Translations under genes and position numbers: made by a program
Shown here: positions 49,768-60,338 of the stretch, piece after piece
Numbering within the stretch: the stretch's first letter is position 1
Layout: every line of letters begins with the position of its first letter
Assembly: GCF_031755915.1 (NCBI RefSeq)
Contig: NC_083388.1
Span: 17,820,001-17,884,000 of the forward strand
Origin: Ziziphus jujuba
Taxonomy: Eukaryota; Streptophyta; Magnoliopsida; Rosales; Rhamnaceae
Direction: 5' to 3'
Length of the DNA stretch: 64,000 nucleotides
Notes under the pieces: generated by a model
The model's database searches: none
The model's input: only the letters and a program-made list of their open reading frames with translations
Told to the model about the DNA's origin: nothing

Positions 49768-52700
49768 TGTAACACCCCGTCCCAAATCGCACCGGAATCC
49801 GTGCACGTTGACCGAGGTTGACCGTTGACCGAAGGGGGTCAAAAGTTGACTTTTTGACTCGGTGAGAATTTTGAGTTGACTAGGATACCGTGGCGAAGTG
49901 CATGATGCCCTGAGTTCGTAGACTAGTAGCACGTCGAAAACGGAGCTACGGTTTGAAAGTTATGGGCAAAACAAGTTGAGGTGTAAACTGTCTAAAAGGT
50001 GCCGGGAGTTGACTTTTTCTTGTGATGTAATTGTGAGTTGACTCTTGTATGGTTGTAAAGTACTCGTCGATACGAGTTCATAGACTAGCGGCACGCTTAA
50101 ATCGGACATGTGGTTAAAAAGTTATGGACGTTTGAAGTTTACCGGATACCGTATTATTTTAATGTTTTTGGGTCGTGAACAGTGAAATGCCACGTGTCAG
50201 CTTCTGAGTGGTCCACGTGGCATGAACAGTGTCATGCAGGGTTTTAATTTTGAAAAACTCTCGGGGAAGAGAGAGAAAGAGAGAGAAGAGAGAGAAAGAG
50301 AGAGAGGAGAGAGAAAGAGAGAGAGAGGACCCGCCGGCCGCCGGTCATTTTCACGTTTTTCCGGCCTAGTTACTGTACACGCGCCGGCCAGCCAGATTGC
50401 CCACCTCATTTCCGGCAAAACCTCCAAATTTCACGGCGAACGGCCGCCGGACGCGCCCGGATCGGACGTCCGAAGTTTGGCGGCGATTTTTCCCCCTCCA
50501 CCGCCGGCCACCGCGAATCGGCACTATTCCGGCTAATATACAGTACACGCGCCATACACCCATCATCCTCTCCTCAAGTCCGGCCTACCCACCAAAAATC
50601 ACGGCCATCGGACCACCGACGCGCCGGGATCGGAGCGTTTTCCGGCGAGGGGTCGAAAATCTTCAAACGGTGATTTCTCCGCCGTCCGACCTCCGTTTTG
50701 CTCACCGTCGGTCCCGTTGGATTGCTCTCCTCACGATCTACAAATCTGCAAAATTTCACAGCAAACGGCCACCGTCGGAAAATACTGTTCCGGTGACGGT
50801 TGCCGGTGACGTGGCGGCCCGCCGGAAATTACTGTTCCGGCGAGTACCCGAAAATTCCGGCCAGCTCCAGTCCGCAGTGTTCGACCTCCTGAACCCAAAT
50901 CCGACTTCCGTTTCCGCCAATTCGCGACGGTTTGGGAGAATTGCGGAGCCGAAACCCGAAAAGCTTCCCGACGAAATTCAAACCCCGTCGGGTACGATCA
51001 TCGAAAATTAAGACCGGATCTGTGATTAGCATCACTCGAGCTTCGATTCGGTATATAACTCGTAAATTCTAGATATCGTTTGTGTTTTGACCCCCCGGGT
51101 ACCGGGTATTATTTACCCGAATAAAATATTAATTTATTTGACTGTCTGTGAATTTTGTTCTAGGAGCACCGGTGAGTCGTAGAATCGATCCCGTAGTGGA
51201 TCATGGGTTAATTGCGTGCTCCAGGTGAGTGACCCACCTTCAAATTAATTTTGGGGAATTTAATGGATGAATATATTATGTGTGAATTAAATATTTGGAA
51301 TTTAATTTCTATGTGCCAAATATTTATTGGATTTATTGTAGAAGTATTTATGAACTTATTGGATTTAAGAAAATGCGAATTCTACAAATTTATGCCGTGT
51401 GGAATTATTTTATGGTTTTGAGGATTTTGAAATTGGTGTGGTTTTAATGGTAAATTGGGCACGATTTGATTTTCAAATATTTCAAGGAAAATATTTGGTT
51501 ATGTTGGTGATTTCAATTTTTATGAAATATGCCCATAAAATATTATGGGATTTGATTATGATATTTCGAGAAATTATTTATGCTTGGAAAAAAATGTGGA
51601 TATTTGAATTGATGGATTTGGGAGTTGGTGGATTTGAAAATCATGGAATTTTTGGTATGGATTATAAGGAAATTGTGGAGAATTTCCCGGTTCAAGAGGA
51701 TGGATTATGCCCGCTATGCTTATAAAAAATGTGAAATTTGTTTTATGATTTAAATTTATGGATTTTATAATTTTTAGATGCACCGTGCACGTACTGGTGT
51801 TCTGATTATGTGATATGGTATATGTGATATGGTTAGTGTGCACACGGTTGTGATTAGCGCGCAGGTGGGTGTGATTAGCGCGCAGGTGATGTGATTAGCG
51901 CGCAGGTGGGTGTGAGTAGCGCGCGGTTGATATTATGAGGGTGTCCTGTGGATGCCATCGGAGAGGGCGGCCACCCCCCTTTGGCCGGGACACCAGGTTA
52001 GCAGCGGCGCTGTGGGACGCCACGCGACCGTATGCCGGTTTCTTTCTATAACCTCCTGTCTAGCGGTACCTTGGGACGCTGGGTACTGTTGGCGCCACTG
52101 GTATATAGTGGGTGCATCAACTGATTTTGGAACTGTGTTTTAAAAATAAAATGTTTGGAAACTGTATTGGAAAAATAAAATTACTTTTACTGTTCGGATA
52201 TTTATTTGATGTCTTGGTTTTCGGGGAATATGAATAAAGGGTTTTGTGAAAATGTTTTAAAAGGGAAACCTTTCCAACTGAGAGAATTGTAAGGGTTTTG
52301 AGAGACATTATTATTTCCAAATAATTATTATTTATATACCTATTACCGTGGTATGATAGTGTAGAGTAGTAGGGTCGCTCACTGAGATGATTAGCATCTC
52401 ACACTCTTAAATTCCGTTCCTCTAGGTACCAGGTTGTCGGTGTTCACTCGGAGCGGACTTGATCTTCCTCGCTGTATTTGTTCGCGCAGTACCTTGTTCT
52501 TCTTTTACTGCAGTTGTAATATTTCGTTCACTTTTGCTGTATTCTGTATTTTGTAGTACTTCATAAAGCTCTGTATACTGTATGGGACACTTATGTATTT
52601 GTATTGCACTGGATTACTGTATTTTTATTTTGGAGTGCTGAAATTTGTGGAACCAGTTCGTCGTACTGTGGGAGGAATAAGGGAACAATTATAGAAGTGT

Positions 52701-52842
52701 GTTTTCAGTGCAGGAAATTTTGTGGTAAGTCCATCCCTTAGGGGAGGTTCTGCCGGATCTTCCACAGAAGGGTCCGGTAGGGTTTCCCTGGGATCAGGGC
52801 TTGTCTAGGGTTCCGGTGGGGAACTTTGGACGGGTCCTGACA
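49768..52842 (+). repeat. 5' LTR of the chimeric Ty3 element
   Basis: 3075 bp, TGTAACACCCCG to GGTCCTGACA. It contains a GA-repeat (about 50266-50329), a GC-rich leader-like block (50330-51010) holding a 204-codon open frame, a TATATAAC near 51052, splice-donor-like GGTGAGTGACC near 51222, and a minisatellite of GATTAGCGCGCAGGTG units at 51850-51930. Confidence 0.93.
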
Positions 52843-54560
52843 GTTGGTATCAGAGCTCTAGGTTCTAGTATTCCTAAGGGACTGTGCATTGTTGTGCATC
52901 CTATCCGTGTTTAATCTCTCGTTTTACCCGTGTGAAAGCGTTCTTTCTGTTTGTCTCGAAGTAAATTCGTTGCCCGAGTTTGAATAACTCTAATCTTCGA
53001 GGGTGTCAATTAGGATCATCTAGCCTAACGGGAAATTCCTCTGGCCTAGTCGATGGTCGAGGATGCGTTTTCTTTTTGAAGGTCAAGCTTATCATCGTGA
53101 ATGGTATCCGTTTCGTTCATGGAGAAGAATGATGATTGCCTAAGGATGTGTGTCGATCGATTTCAAGGCGTCAAAATATTTTCCCGATCGATTATCAAAA
53201 TTTAAATGCTTTTCAAGGTGTTTTATTCAAGTATTTTTGGTTTGTGTTCATACATGTATTTTTATGTATGTTGTTTGATATTATACTGCACCATATGGAG
53301 GCGGCGAACCAATGTGGTCCATGTAGAGCTAGCCCCATGATCATGTTGCCTACGAGTCCAGGGGATTGGACGGCCAATATAGGCAACCACCCTGGTTTGT
53401 ATTGGTAGCAGAGTGTCGGCGACAGTTGGAATCATGGATCACGTAGTATGTAGACGGTGTCGTACGTACCTCCATTACAAGCGTGCATATTTTATTTTAT
53501 GCTATGGATTTTAAGACCTGATTTTATGCATTTATCCGTGTTTTTATTATTGTTTCAATGTGGAGTTTTAACAACTGCCTATGCAAGTTAGGTATATTTG
53601 AAAAATATATTTTATTATTTGTTTATTGTTATGGTTTTTCCAAAAGCGACTTAAGGTTAAGTATCGCCAATTAAGAATCCAAAGCAGGGTATCGTTGAGT
53701 TCAAAAAGGAGATCTTAAAGGAAGCACGTGATTCAAAGTATGCGATACACCCCAAGGGTACCAAGACGTATGGAATGCTCACTGGATGACATGGTGGTTT
53801 GGCATGATAAAGGAAGTTGCAAGATCCGAATAAAGGTACTTAAGTCACCGACAAGTAAAGTAGGGAGATGTAAACATGGATTTCATGCTTAAACTATCAT
53901 TCACAAAGAGAAGGTACGACAGCGTTTAGAGAATCAAGCAAGATCCGGATAGCGACTAAAGTTCTACTTGGTGGTTGATGAGGTTAATGAGATGAGGATG
54001 ATTCCTTAGGCATGGTTGGATGTTTAAGCATGGTTATTTTTCATTCTAGAAGCTAAGATCTTGATATCTTATTTCCTTGGAGATTTAAGGTTCGTATTGG
54101 TGGTGCTTTATCGATTCAAGGTGGTTGATATTGTTGGTGATAATTTACAATGATAAGGAGTATGATTTTTGGGACGTAGTTAGAATTTAAGAAGTGTGGA
54201 ATACTTTTATGGGTTAAGGATCTAGTGATTTGTTCATAGTATTGGTGGTGATGCTAGAATTAGGATTTAAATTCTTTATTGCTTGAGGTGTGGATTCATG
54301 GAATTTATTTGAAATGAGGGAAACTTAGAGTTTTCAAGAATGGTATTTGGATGTTGAGAATTTTATTCATGACCTTGATGAATTTAGTTAAAAGAAAGAT
54401 TGATGTTTGTCGAGGTTAAGACTATTGGTTAATCAATGAGGAGCAAGGGTTTTATAATTGATCGAGTTACGAGAGTTGGTTGTTGGTTTAAGGATGCATC
54501 CTTCAGGAGTTCTCATGGCTAGCTTCCAGGTACGACCGGTGTTGGTGGATTGTATAGTAG
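52843..54560 (+). other. Leader and decayed integrase-like segment of the chimeric element
   Basis: After the primer-binding site there is no long frame. Around 53695-53850 the sequence echoes the integrase zinc-finger start found again at 54690 (KKEILKEA...HPKGTK versus KKEILEEA...HPGSTK), and 53860-53940 echoes its D-F-V-F-K-L...RRYDG part. It is riddled with stops. It looks like a second, much older integrase copy trapped in the element. Confidence 0.5.
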
Positions 54561-54568
54561 AGACCTAA

Positions 54569-55315
54569 ATGGAAGATCCTAAGTTGAGGACAATTAAGGG
54601 CAAGGTACAAGAAGGTCTTGATCCGGAATTTTCCATAAGGAGGGATGGAGCCCTCGTGTATAAAGGACGACTTTGTGTTCCGGATATCCCAGGACTCAAG
54701 AAGGAGATTTTAGAGGAGGCGCACAGCTCGATGTATGCGATGCATCCTGGGAGTACCAAGATGTACCGGACGCTTGTTAAGTATTATTGGTGGATTGGTA
54801 TGAAGAGAGAAGTGGCAGACTTCGTATTAAAGTGTTTGATTTGTCAACAAGTGAAAGCAGAAAGACAGAAGCCTTCGGGACTACTCCAACCTTTACCGAT
54901 TCCCGTGTGGAAGTGGGAAGAACTCAACATGGACTTCGTATTCAAGCTTCCTTCCACACCTAGAAGGTACGACGGCATTTGGGTAATCATTGATCGTCTC
55001 ACCAAGTCAGCACACTTCCTACCGGTACGAGAACATTTTTCACCCGAGAAGTTAGCTTAGTTGTTCGTGCAACGCATTGTAAGTCTTCATGGAGTACCGT
55101 TAGCCATCGTCTCCGATCGAGATCCGCGCTTTACTTCACGACTATGGCGGAAGTTGGCTGATGCACTAGGAGCAAGACTTAACTACAGCACCGCTTTTCA
55201 CCCGCAATCTGATGGACAAGCAGAGTGCACAATTCAGACATTAGAAGACCTGCTAAGGTCTTGCATTATGCAGTTTCGTGGTAGCTGGGATGATCAACTG
55301 CCATTGATAGAGTTT
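54569..55315 (+). pseudogene. Integrase domain of the chimeric Ty3 element (one stop)
   Basis: Integrase inserts the cDNA into host DNA. Visible are the H-H-C-C zinc-binding fold (His in EEAHSS and MHPG, then CLICQQ) at about 54715-54850, the first catalytic Asp in NMDFVF (about 54930), the second in VSDRDPRF (about 55105-55128), and Glu in DGQAECTIQ (about 55211-55237), with HPQSDGQ before it. One TAG near 55058 separates the first and second catalytic regions. After EF at 55310-55315, where an A-Y-N-x-S-Y-style segment would follow, the frame changes directly to gag. The C-terminal half of the integrase is missing. Confidence 0.85.
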
Positions 55316-55843
55316 TGTCCTCCTGCCTACCGTGAAGCAAGAAGGAGAGAGTTCGAGGAACTGCGACAGAGGAACATGACAGTGATCGAGTACGAGAGGA
55401 GATTCCGAGAACTATCAGAATTCTGCATGCACCTGATTCCCGACGATCACACGAAGAAGGTGAGGTTCATAGACGGATTGAAAGAGAGCATCGGCTACAC
55501 CCTTTCCGGATCAGTACATCCCACCTATCAGTCCGCCAGGGATGCAGCGCTCGAGCTAGAGAGACAGGAGGAGATACACAGACCCTCAAGGCGCAGATCT
55601 TTCGAAGGTTCGTATAGCGGAGTACCTCGACAGGGGGCAGCAGCTTGTATCAGCAATCACGCATTAGTTCTCCGCGGATTTGTCCACTTTGTAGGGGGAA
55701 TCATTCTGGGCAATGTCAGATGGATGGGTTCTGCTTTCGGTGTGGGCAGCCAGGTCACATAAGGAGGGATTGCCCTTATGGTAGTGGCAGTGTGCTAGAA
55801 GCAGGTCGACGGACACAGCATACAAGGGTATTTCCAGGATAGA
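55316..55843 (+). pseudogene. Gag domain and zinc knuckles fused behind integrase
   Basis: In frame with the integrase, the segment from PPAYREARRREFEELRQ (55319) through YERRFRELSEFC and DDHTKKVRFIDGL to ARDAALELERQEEIHR (about 55580) is the C-terminal half of a Ty3 gag domain. Near 55640 a frameshift moves the reading to +1. There two zinc motifs follow: CPLCRGNHSGQC (55681-55716) and CFRCGQPGHIRRDC (55732-55773), the latter a perfect CX2CX4HX4C knuckle. Normally gag begins the element; here it lies downstream of integrase. The N-terminal half of gag is absent. Confidence 0.85.
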
Positions 55844-55950
55844 GTTCCCAGGGGAGTCAGCCAGTAGGAGTTTCTTCGGGATCAGTACAGCCGTCTGCAG
55901 GATCGAGTCGAGGTAGAGGAAGGAGAACCCAGCAGACAAGTCAAGGCCGG

Positions 55951-56160
55951 GTGTTTGCTATGACGCAGCAGGGAGCCAGGACTACGCCCGACGATTTCAC
56001 AGATCAAGGGATGGAAGCAGACCTGATCCTGTTGGATCTATCCGGACTTGAAGTAGTGTTGGGCATGGATTGGTTGGCAAGGAACTACTTAGTCGAGGAA
56101 GCAACGTGGGAACCCGAAGCACAGATGCGTGAGTAGTACCCGTATCTGTTCCAGTGACGT
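55951..56160 (+). pseudogene. Protease remnant joined to a chromodomain tail
   Basis: The frame reads FAMTQQGART, a linker, then ADLILLDLSGLEVVLGMDWL (56011-56070), the C-terminal part of the retropepsin. The catalytic D-[ST]-G region is deleted between the two. Immediately after MDWLARN comes YLVEEATWEPEAQMRE (56086-56133), the end of a chromodomain as found after integrase in chromoviruses, then a TAG. So everything from protease through RT, RNase H and most of integrase has been removed at this junction. Confidence 0.8.
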
Positions 56161-56201
56161 GCGGAAATTTCGAGGACGAAATTTTTGTAAGGGGGGAAGG
56201 C

Positions 56202-59200
56202 TGTAACACCCCGTCCCAAATCGCACCGGAATCCGTGCACGTTGACCGAGGTTGACCGTTGACCGAAGGGGGTCAAAAGTTGACTTTTTGACTCGGTGAG
56301 AATTTTGAGTTGACTAGGGTACCGTGGCGAAGTGCATGATGCCCTGAGTTCGTAGACTAGTAGCACGTCGAAAACGGAGCTACGGTTTGAAAGTTATGGG
56401 CAAAACAAGTTGAGGTGTAAACTGTCTAAAAGGTGCCGGGAGTTGACTTTTTCTTTTGATGTAATTGTGAGTTGACTCTTGTATGGTTGTAAAGTACTCG
56501 TCGATACGAGTTCATAGACTAGCGGCACGCTTAAATCGGACATGTGGTTAAAAAGTTATGGACGTTTGAAGTTTACCGGATACCGTATTATTTTAATGTT
56601 TTTGGGTCGTGAACAGTGAAATGCCACGTGTCAGCTTCTGAGTGGTCCACGTGGCATGAACAGTGTCATGCAGGGTTTTAATTTTGAAAAACTCTCGGGG
56701 AAGAGAGAGAAGAGAGAGAAAGAGAGAGAGGAGAGAGAAAGAGAGAGAGAGGACCCGCCGGCCGCCGGTCATTTTCACGTTTTTCCGGCCTAGTTACTGT
56801 ACACGCGCCGGCCAGCCAGATTGCCCACCTCATTTCCGGCAAAACCTCCAAATTTCACGGCGAACGGCCGCCGGACGCGCCCGGATCGGACGTCCGAAGT
56901 TTGGCGGCGATTTTTCCCCCTCCACCGCCGGCCACCGCGAATCGGCACTATTCCGGCTAATATACAGTACACGCGCCATACACCCATCATCCTCTCCTCA
57001 AGTCCGGCCTACCCACCAAAAATCACGGCCATCGGACCACCGACGCGCCGGGATCGGAGCGTTTTCCGGCGAGGGGTCGAAAATCTTCAAACGGTGATTT
57101 CTCCGCCGTCCGACCTCCGTTTTGCTCACCGTCGGTCCCGTTGGATTGCTCTCCTCACGATCTACAAATCTGCAAAATTTCACAGCAAACGGCCACCGTC
57201 GGAAAATACTGTTCCGGTGACGGTTGCCGGTGACGTGGCGGCCCGCCGGAAATTACTGTTCCGGCGAGTACCCGAAAATTCCGGCCAGCTCCAGTCCGCA
57301 GTGTTCGACCTCCTGAACCCAAATCCGACTTCCGTTTCCGCCAATTCGCGACGGTTTGGGAGAATTGCGGAGCCGAAACCCGAAAAGCTTCCCGACGAAA
57401 TTCAAACCCCGTCGGGTACGATCATCGAAAATTAAGACCGGATCTGTGATTAGCATCACTCGAGCTTCGATTCGGTATATAACTCGTAAATTCTAGATAT
57501 CGTTTGTGTTTTGACCCCCCGGGTACCGGGTATTATTTACCCGAATAAAATATTAATTTATTTGACTGTCTGTGAATTTTGTTCTAGGAGCACCGGTGAG
57601 TCGTAGAATCGATCCCGTAGTGGATCATGGGTTAATTGCGTGCTCCAGGTGAGTGACCCACCTTCAAATTAATTTTGGGGAATTTAATGGATGAATATAT
57701 TATGTGTGAATTAAATATTTGGAATTTAATTTCTATGTGCCAAATATTTATTGGATTTATTGTAGAAGTATTTATGAACTTATTGGATTTAAGAAAATGC
57801 GAATTCTACAAATTTATGCCGTGTGGAATTATTTTATGGTTTTGAGGATTTTGAAATTGGTGTGGTTTTAATGGTAAATTGGGCACGATTTGATTTTCAA
57901 ATATTTCAAGGAAAATATTTGGTTATGTTGGTGATTTCAATTTTTATGAAATATGCCCATAAAATATTATGGGATTTGATTATGATATTTCGAGAAATTA
58001 TTTATGCTTGGAAAAAAATGTGGATATTTGAATTGATGGATTTGGGAGTTGGTGGATTTGAAAATCATGGAATTTTTGGTATGGATTATAAGGAAATTGT
58101 GGAGAATTTCCCGGTTCAAGAGGATGGATTATGCCCGCTATGCTTATAAAAAATGTGAAATTTGTTTTATGATTTAAATTTATGGATTTTATAATTTTTA
58201 GATGCACCGTGCACGTACTGGTGTTCTGATTATGTGATATGGTATATGTGATATGGTTAGTGTGCACACGGTTGTGATTAGCGCGCAGGTGGGTGTGATT
58301 AGCGCGCAGGTGATGTGATTAGCGCGCAGGTGGGTGTGAGTAGCGCGCGGTTGATATTATGAGGGTGTCCTGTGGATGCCATCGGAGAGGGCGGCCACCC
58401 CCCTTTGGCCGGGACACCAGGTTAGCAGCGGCGCTGTGGGACGCCACGCGACCGTATGCCGGTTTCTTTCTATAACCTCCTGTCTAGCGGTACCTTGGGA
58501 CGCTGGGTACTGTTGGCGCCACTGGTATATAGTGGGTGCATCAACTGATTTTGGAACTGTGTTTTAAAAATAAAATGTTTGGAAACTGTATTGGAAAAAT
58601 AAAATTACTTTTACTGTTCGGATATTTATTTGATGTCTTGGTTTTCGGGGAATATGAATAAAGGGTTTTGTGAAAATGTTTTAAAAGGGAAACCTTTCCA
58701 ACTGAGAGAATTGTAAGGGTTTTGAGAGACATTATTATTTCCAAATAATTATTATTTATATACCTATTACCGTGGTATGATAGTGTAGAGTAGTAGGGTC
58801 GCTCACTGAGATGATTAGCATCTCACACTCTTAAATTCCGTTCCTCTAGGTACCAGGTTGTCGGTGTTCACTCGGAGCGGACTTGATCTTCCTCGCTGTA
58901 TTTGTTCGCGCAGTACCTTGTTCTTCTTTTACTGCAGTTGTAATATTTCGTTCACTTTTGCTGTATTCTGTATTTTGTAGTACTTCATAAAGCTCTGTAT
59001 ACTGTATGGGACACTTATGTATTTGTATTGCACTGGATTACTGTATTTTTATTTTGGAGTGCTGAAATTTGTGGAACCAGTTCGTCGTACTGTGGGAGGA
59101 ATAAGGGAACAATTATAGAAGTGTGTTTTCAGTGCAGGAAATTTTGTGGTAAGTCCATCCCTTAGGGGAGGTTCTGCCGGATCTTCCACAGAAGGGTCCG

Positions 59201-59266
59201 GTAGGGTTTCCCTGGGATCAGGGCTTGTCTAGGGTTCCGGTGGGGAACTTTGGACGGGTCCTGACA
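56202..59266 (+). repeat. 3' LTR of the chimeric Ty3 element
   Basis: 3065 bp, essentially identical to the 5' LTR apart from a GA tract shorter by 10 bp and two base changes. Every open frame in one LTR recurs with the same translation in the other. Confidence 0.93.
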
Positions 59267-60303
59267 GATGTGCCAGCGAGGACGCTGGGCCACAAGGGGG
59301 GTGGATTGTGAGATCCCACATTGATTGGAAAGGGGAACAAAACACTCCTTATAAGTGGGTGTGGATACCTTTTCCTTGAGAGGCCTTCCTGTGAGGAAGC
59401 AAAACCATGAGGGGTAGGATTGGGCTCACCACCTAGCTTTCAAAGCGGACAATATCTCGGCTGGACCTGGGAGGCGCGGGCCAGTGGGACTGGCAGGTGA
59501 AAGGGTGGGACCCCTAACCACTGAGAGGCCTTTTAAAACCTTGAGGGTTGGGTTGTAAGAAGATTCTCCAGAGCCAAAGTGGACAATATCTCATTCGGGT
59601 GGACTGAGCTGTTACAGTTGGTATCAGAGCCACTACCTAGATCGGTGTGCCAGCGAGAACGCTGGACCCCAAGTGGGGTGGATTGTGAGATCCCACATCG
59701 GTTGGAAAGGAGAACGAAGCATGTCTTATAAGAGAGTGTGAATACCTTTCCCTTGAGAGGCCTTTTAAAACCGTGCGGACTGGACTCAAAGCGGACAATA
59801 TCTCATGCGGGTGGATGGGGCTGTTACAGTTTGGTACATTTTTTTTCTAAACCCATAAAATTTCACATTTTTTTTTAAACCATCATCATAGCTCTAACAA
59901 TTTAAATAATTCAATTTTTACCACAATAAATCCAAATCCATAAATATTTAAATGTACAAATATATTTTTGAACATAATAATTTAATACAGTTATTTTTCT
60001 CAAATCTTTAAAATTGACCTATGCAAAAATCACGTTAAATCACATAAAATTCACATATAATTAAAATCACATAAATATATTTTATTATGCATAATATATT
60101 TAACAATAAATTAACACACTAATTTATTTAAAACCACAAATATAAATTTTATGTTAACAAAATAATTTATTTAAAACCATAAATATAAATTTTATGTAAC
60201 ACATATATTTAAGTCTACATCACAATAGAATCAAATAGCAAACTTTTCTTAAATGTTACACACATGTAATATTTTTCAGAAATTTAAATAACACAATATA
60301 TGT

Positions 60304-60338
<35 letters not shown>

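Larger units (their letters stand above)
49768..59266 (+). mobile_element. Very young chimeric Ty3 (chromovirus-like) LTR retrotransposon
   Basis: 9.5 kb, with LTRs 49768-52842 and 56202-59266, a GATG duplication at both ends (49764-49767, 59267-59270), a primer-binding site GTTGGTATCAGAGC at 52843, and a purine tract (GTAAGGGGGGAAGG) ending at 56200. By eye the two LTRs differ at two bases (near 49880/56316 and 50022/56456) and by a 10-bp GA-repeat indel, so insertion is recent. Internal order is integrase, gag, zinc knuckles, protease remnant, chromodomain tail. The normal order is gag, protease, RT, RNase H, integrase, chromodomain. RT and RNase H are absent. Such an element needs proteins from a relative. 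Confidence 0.93.
49592..59828 (+). mobile_element. TRIM with three LTRs, split by the young Ty3 element
   Basis: LTR1 is 49592-49736 and LTR3 is 59684-59828, both 145 bp, starting TGTGAG and ending in A after TTCC or TTAC. LTR2 (59307-59616) is the same with about 165 bp of extra, partly duplicated sequence. Perfect GTTTG duplications flank the whole (49587-49591, 59829-59833). Primer-binding sites follow LTR1 (49737) and LTR2 (59617), and the G-rich tract with GTGGAT precedes LTR2 and LTR3. The internal segments are only about 67-71 bp. This is the same family as 44506-44858. The Ty3 element sits in the first internal segment. Confidence 0.85.

Noticed and set aside
50397..51011. 204-codon frame as a host gene
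   Set aside because: It lies inside an LTR, recurs identically in the other LTR, and its Arg/Pro-rich text follows from GC-rich repeats; no family is recognisable.
52843..53410. Possible gag start after the primer-binding site of the young element
   Set aside because: No gag motif; the 90-residue frame at 53136-53408 has no recognisable domain, and the gag domain lies downstream of integrase.
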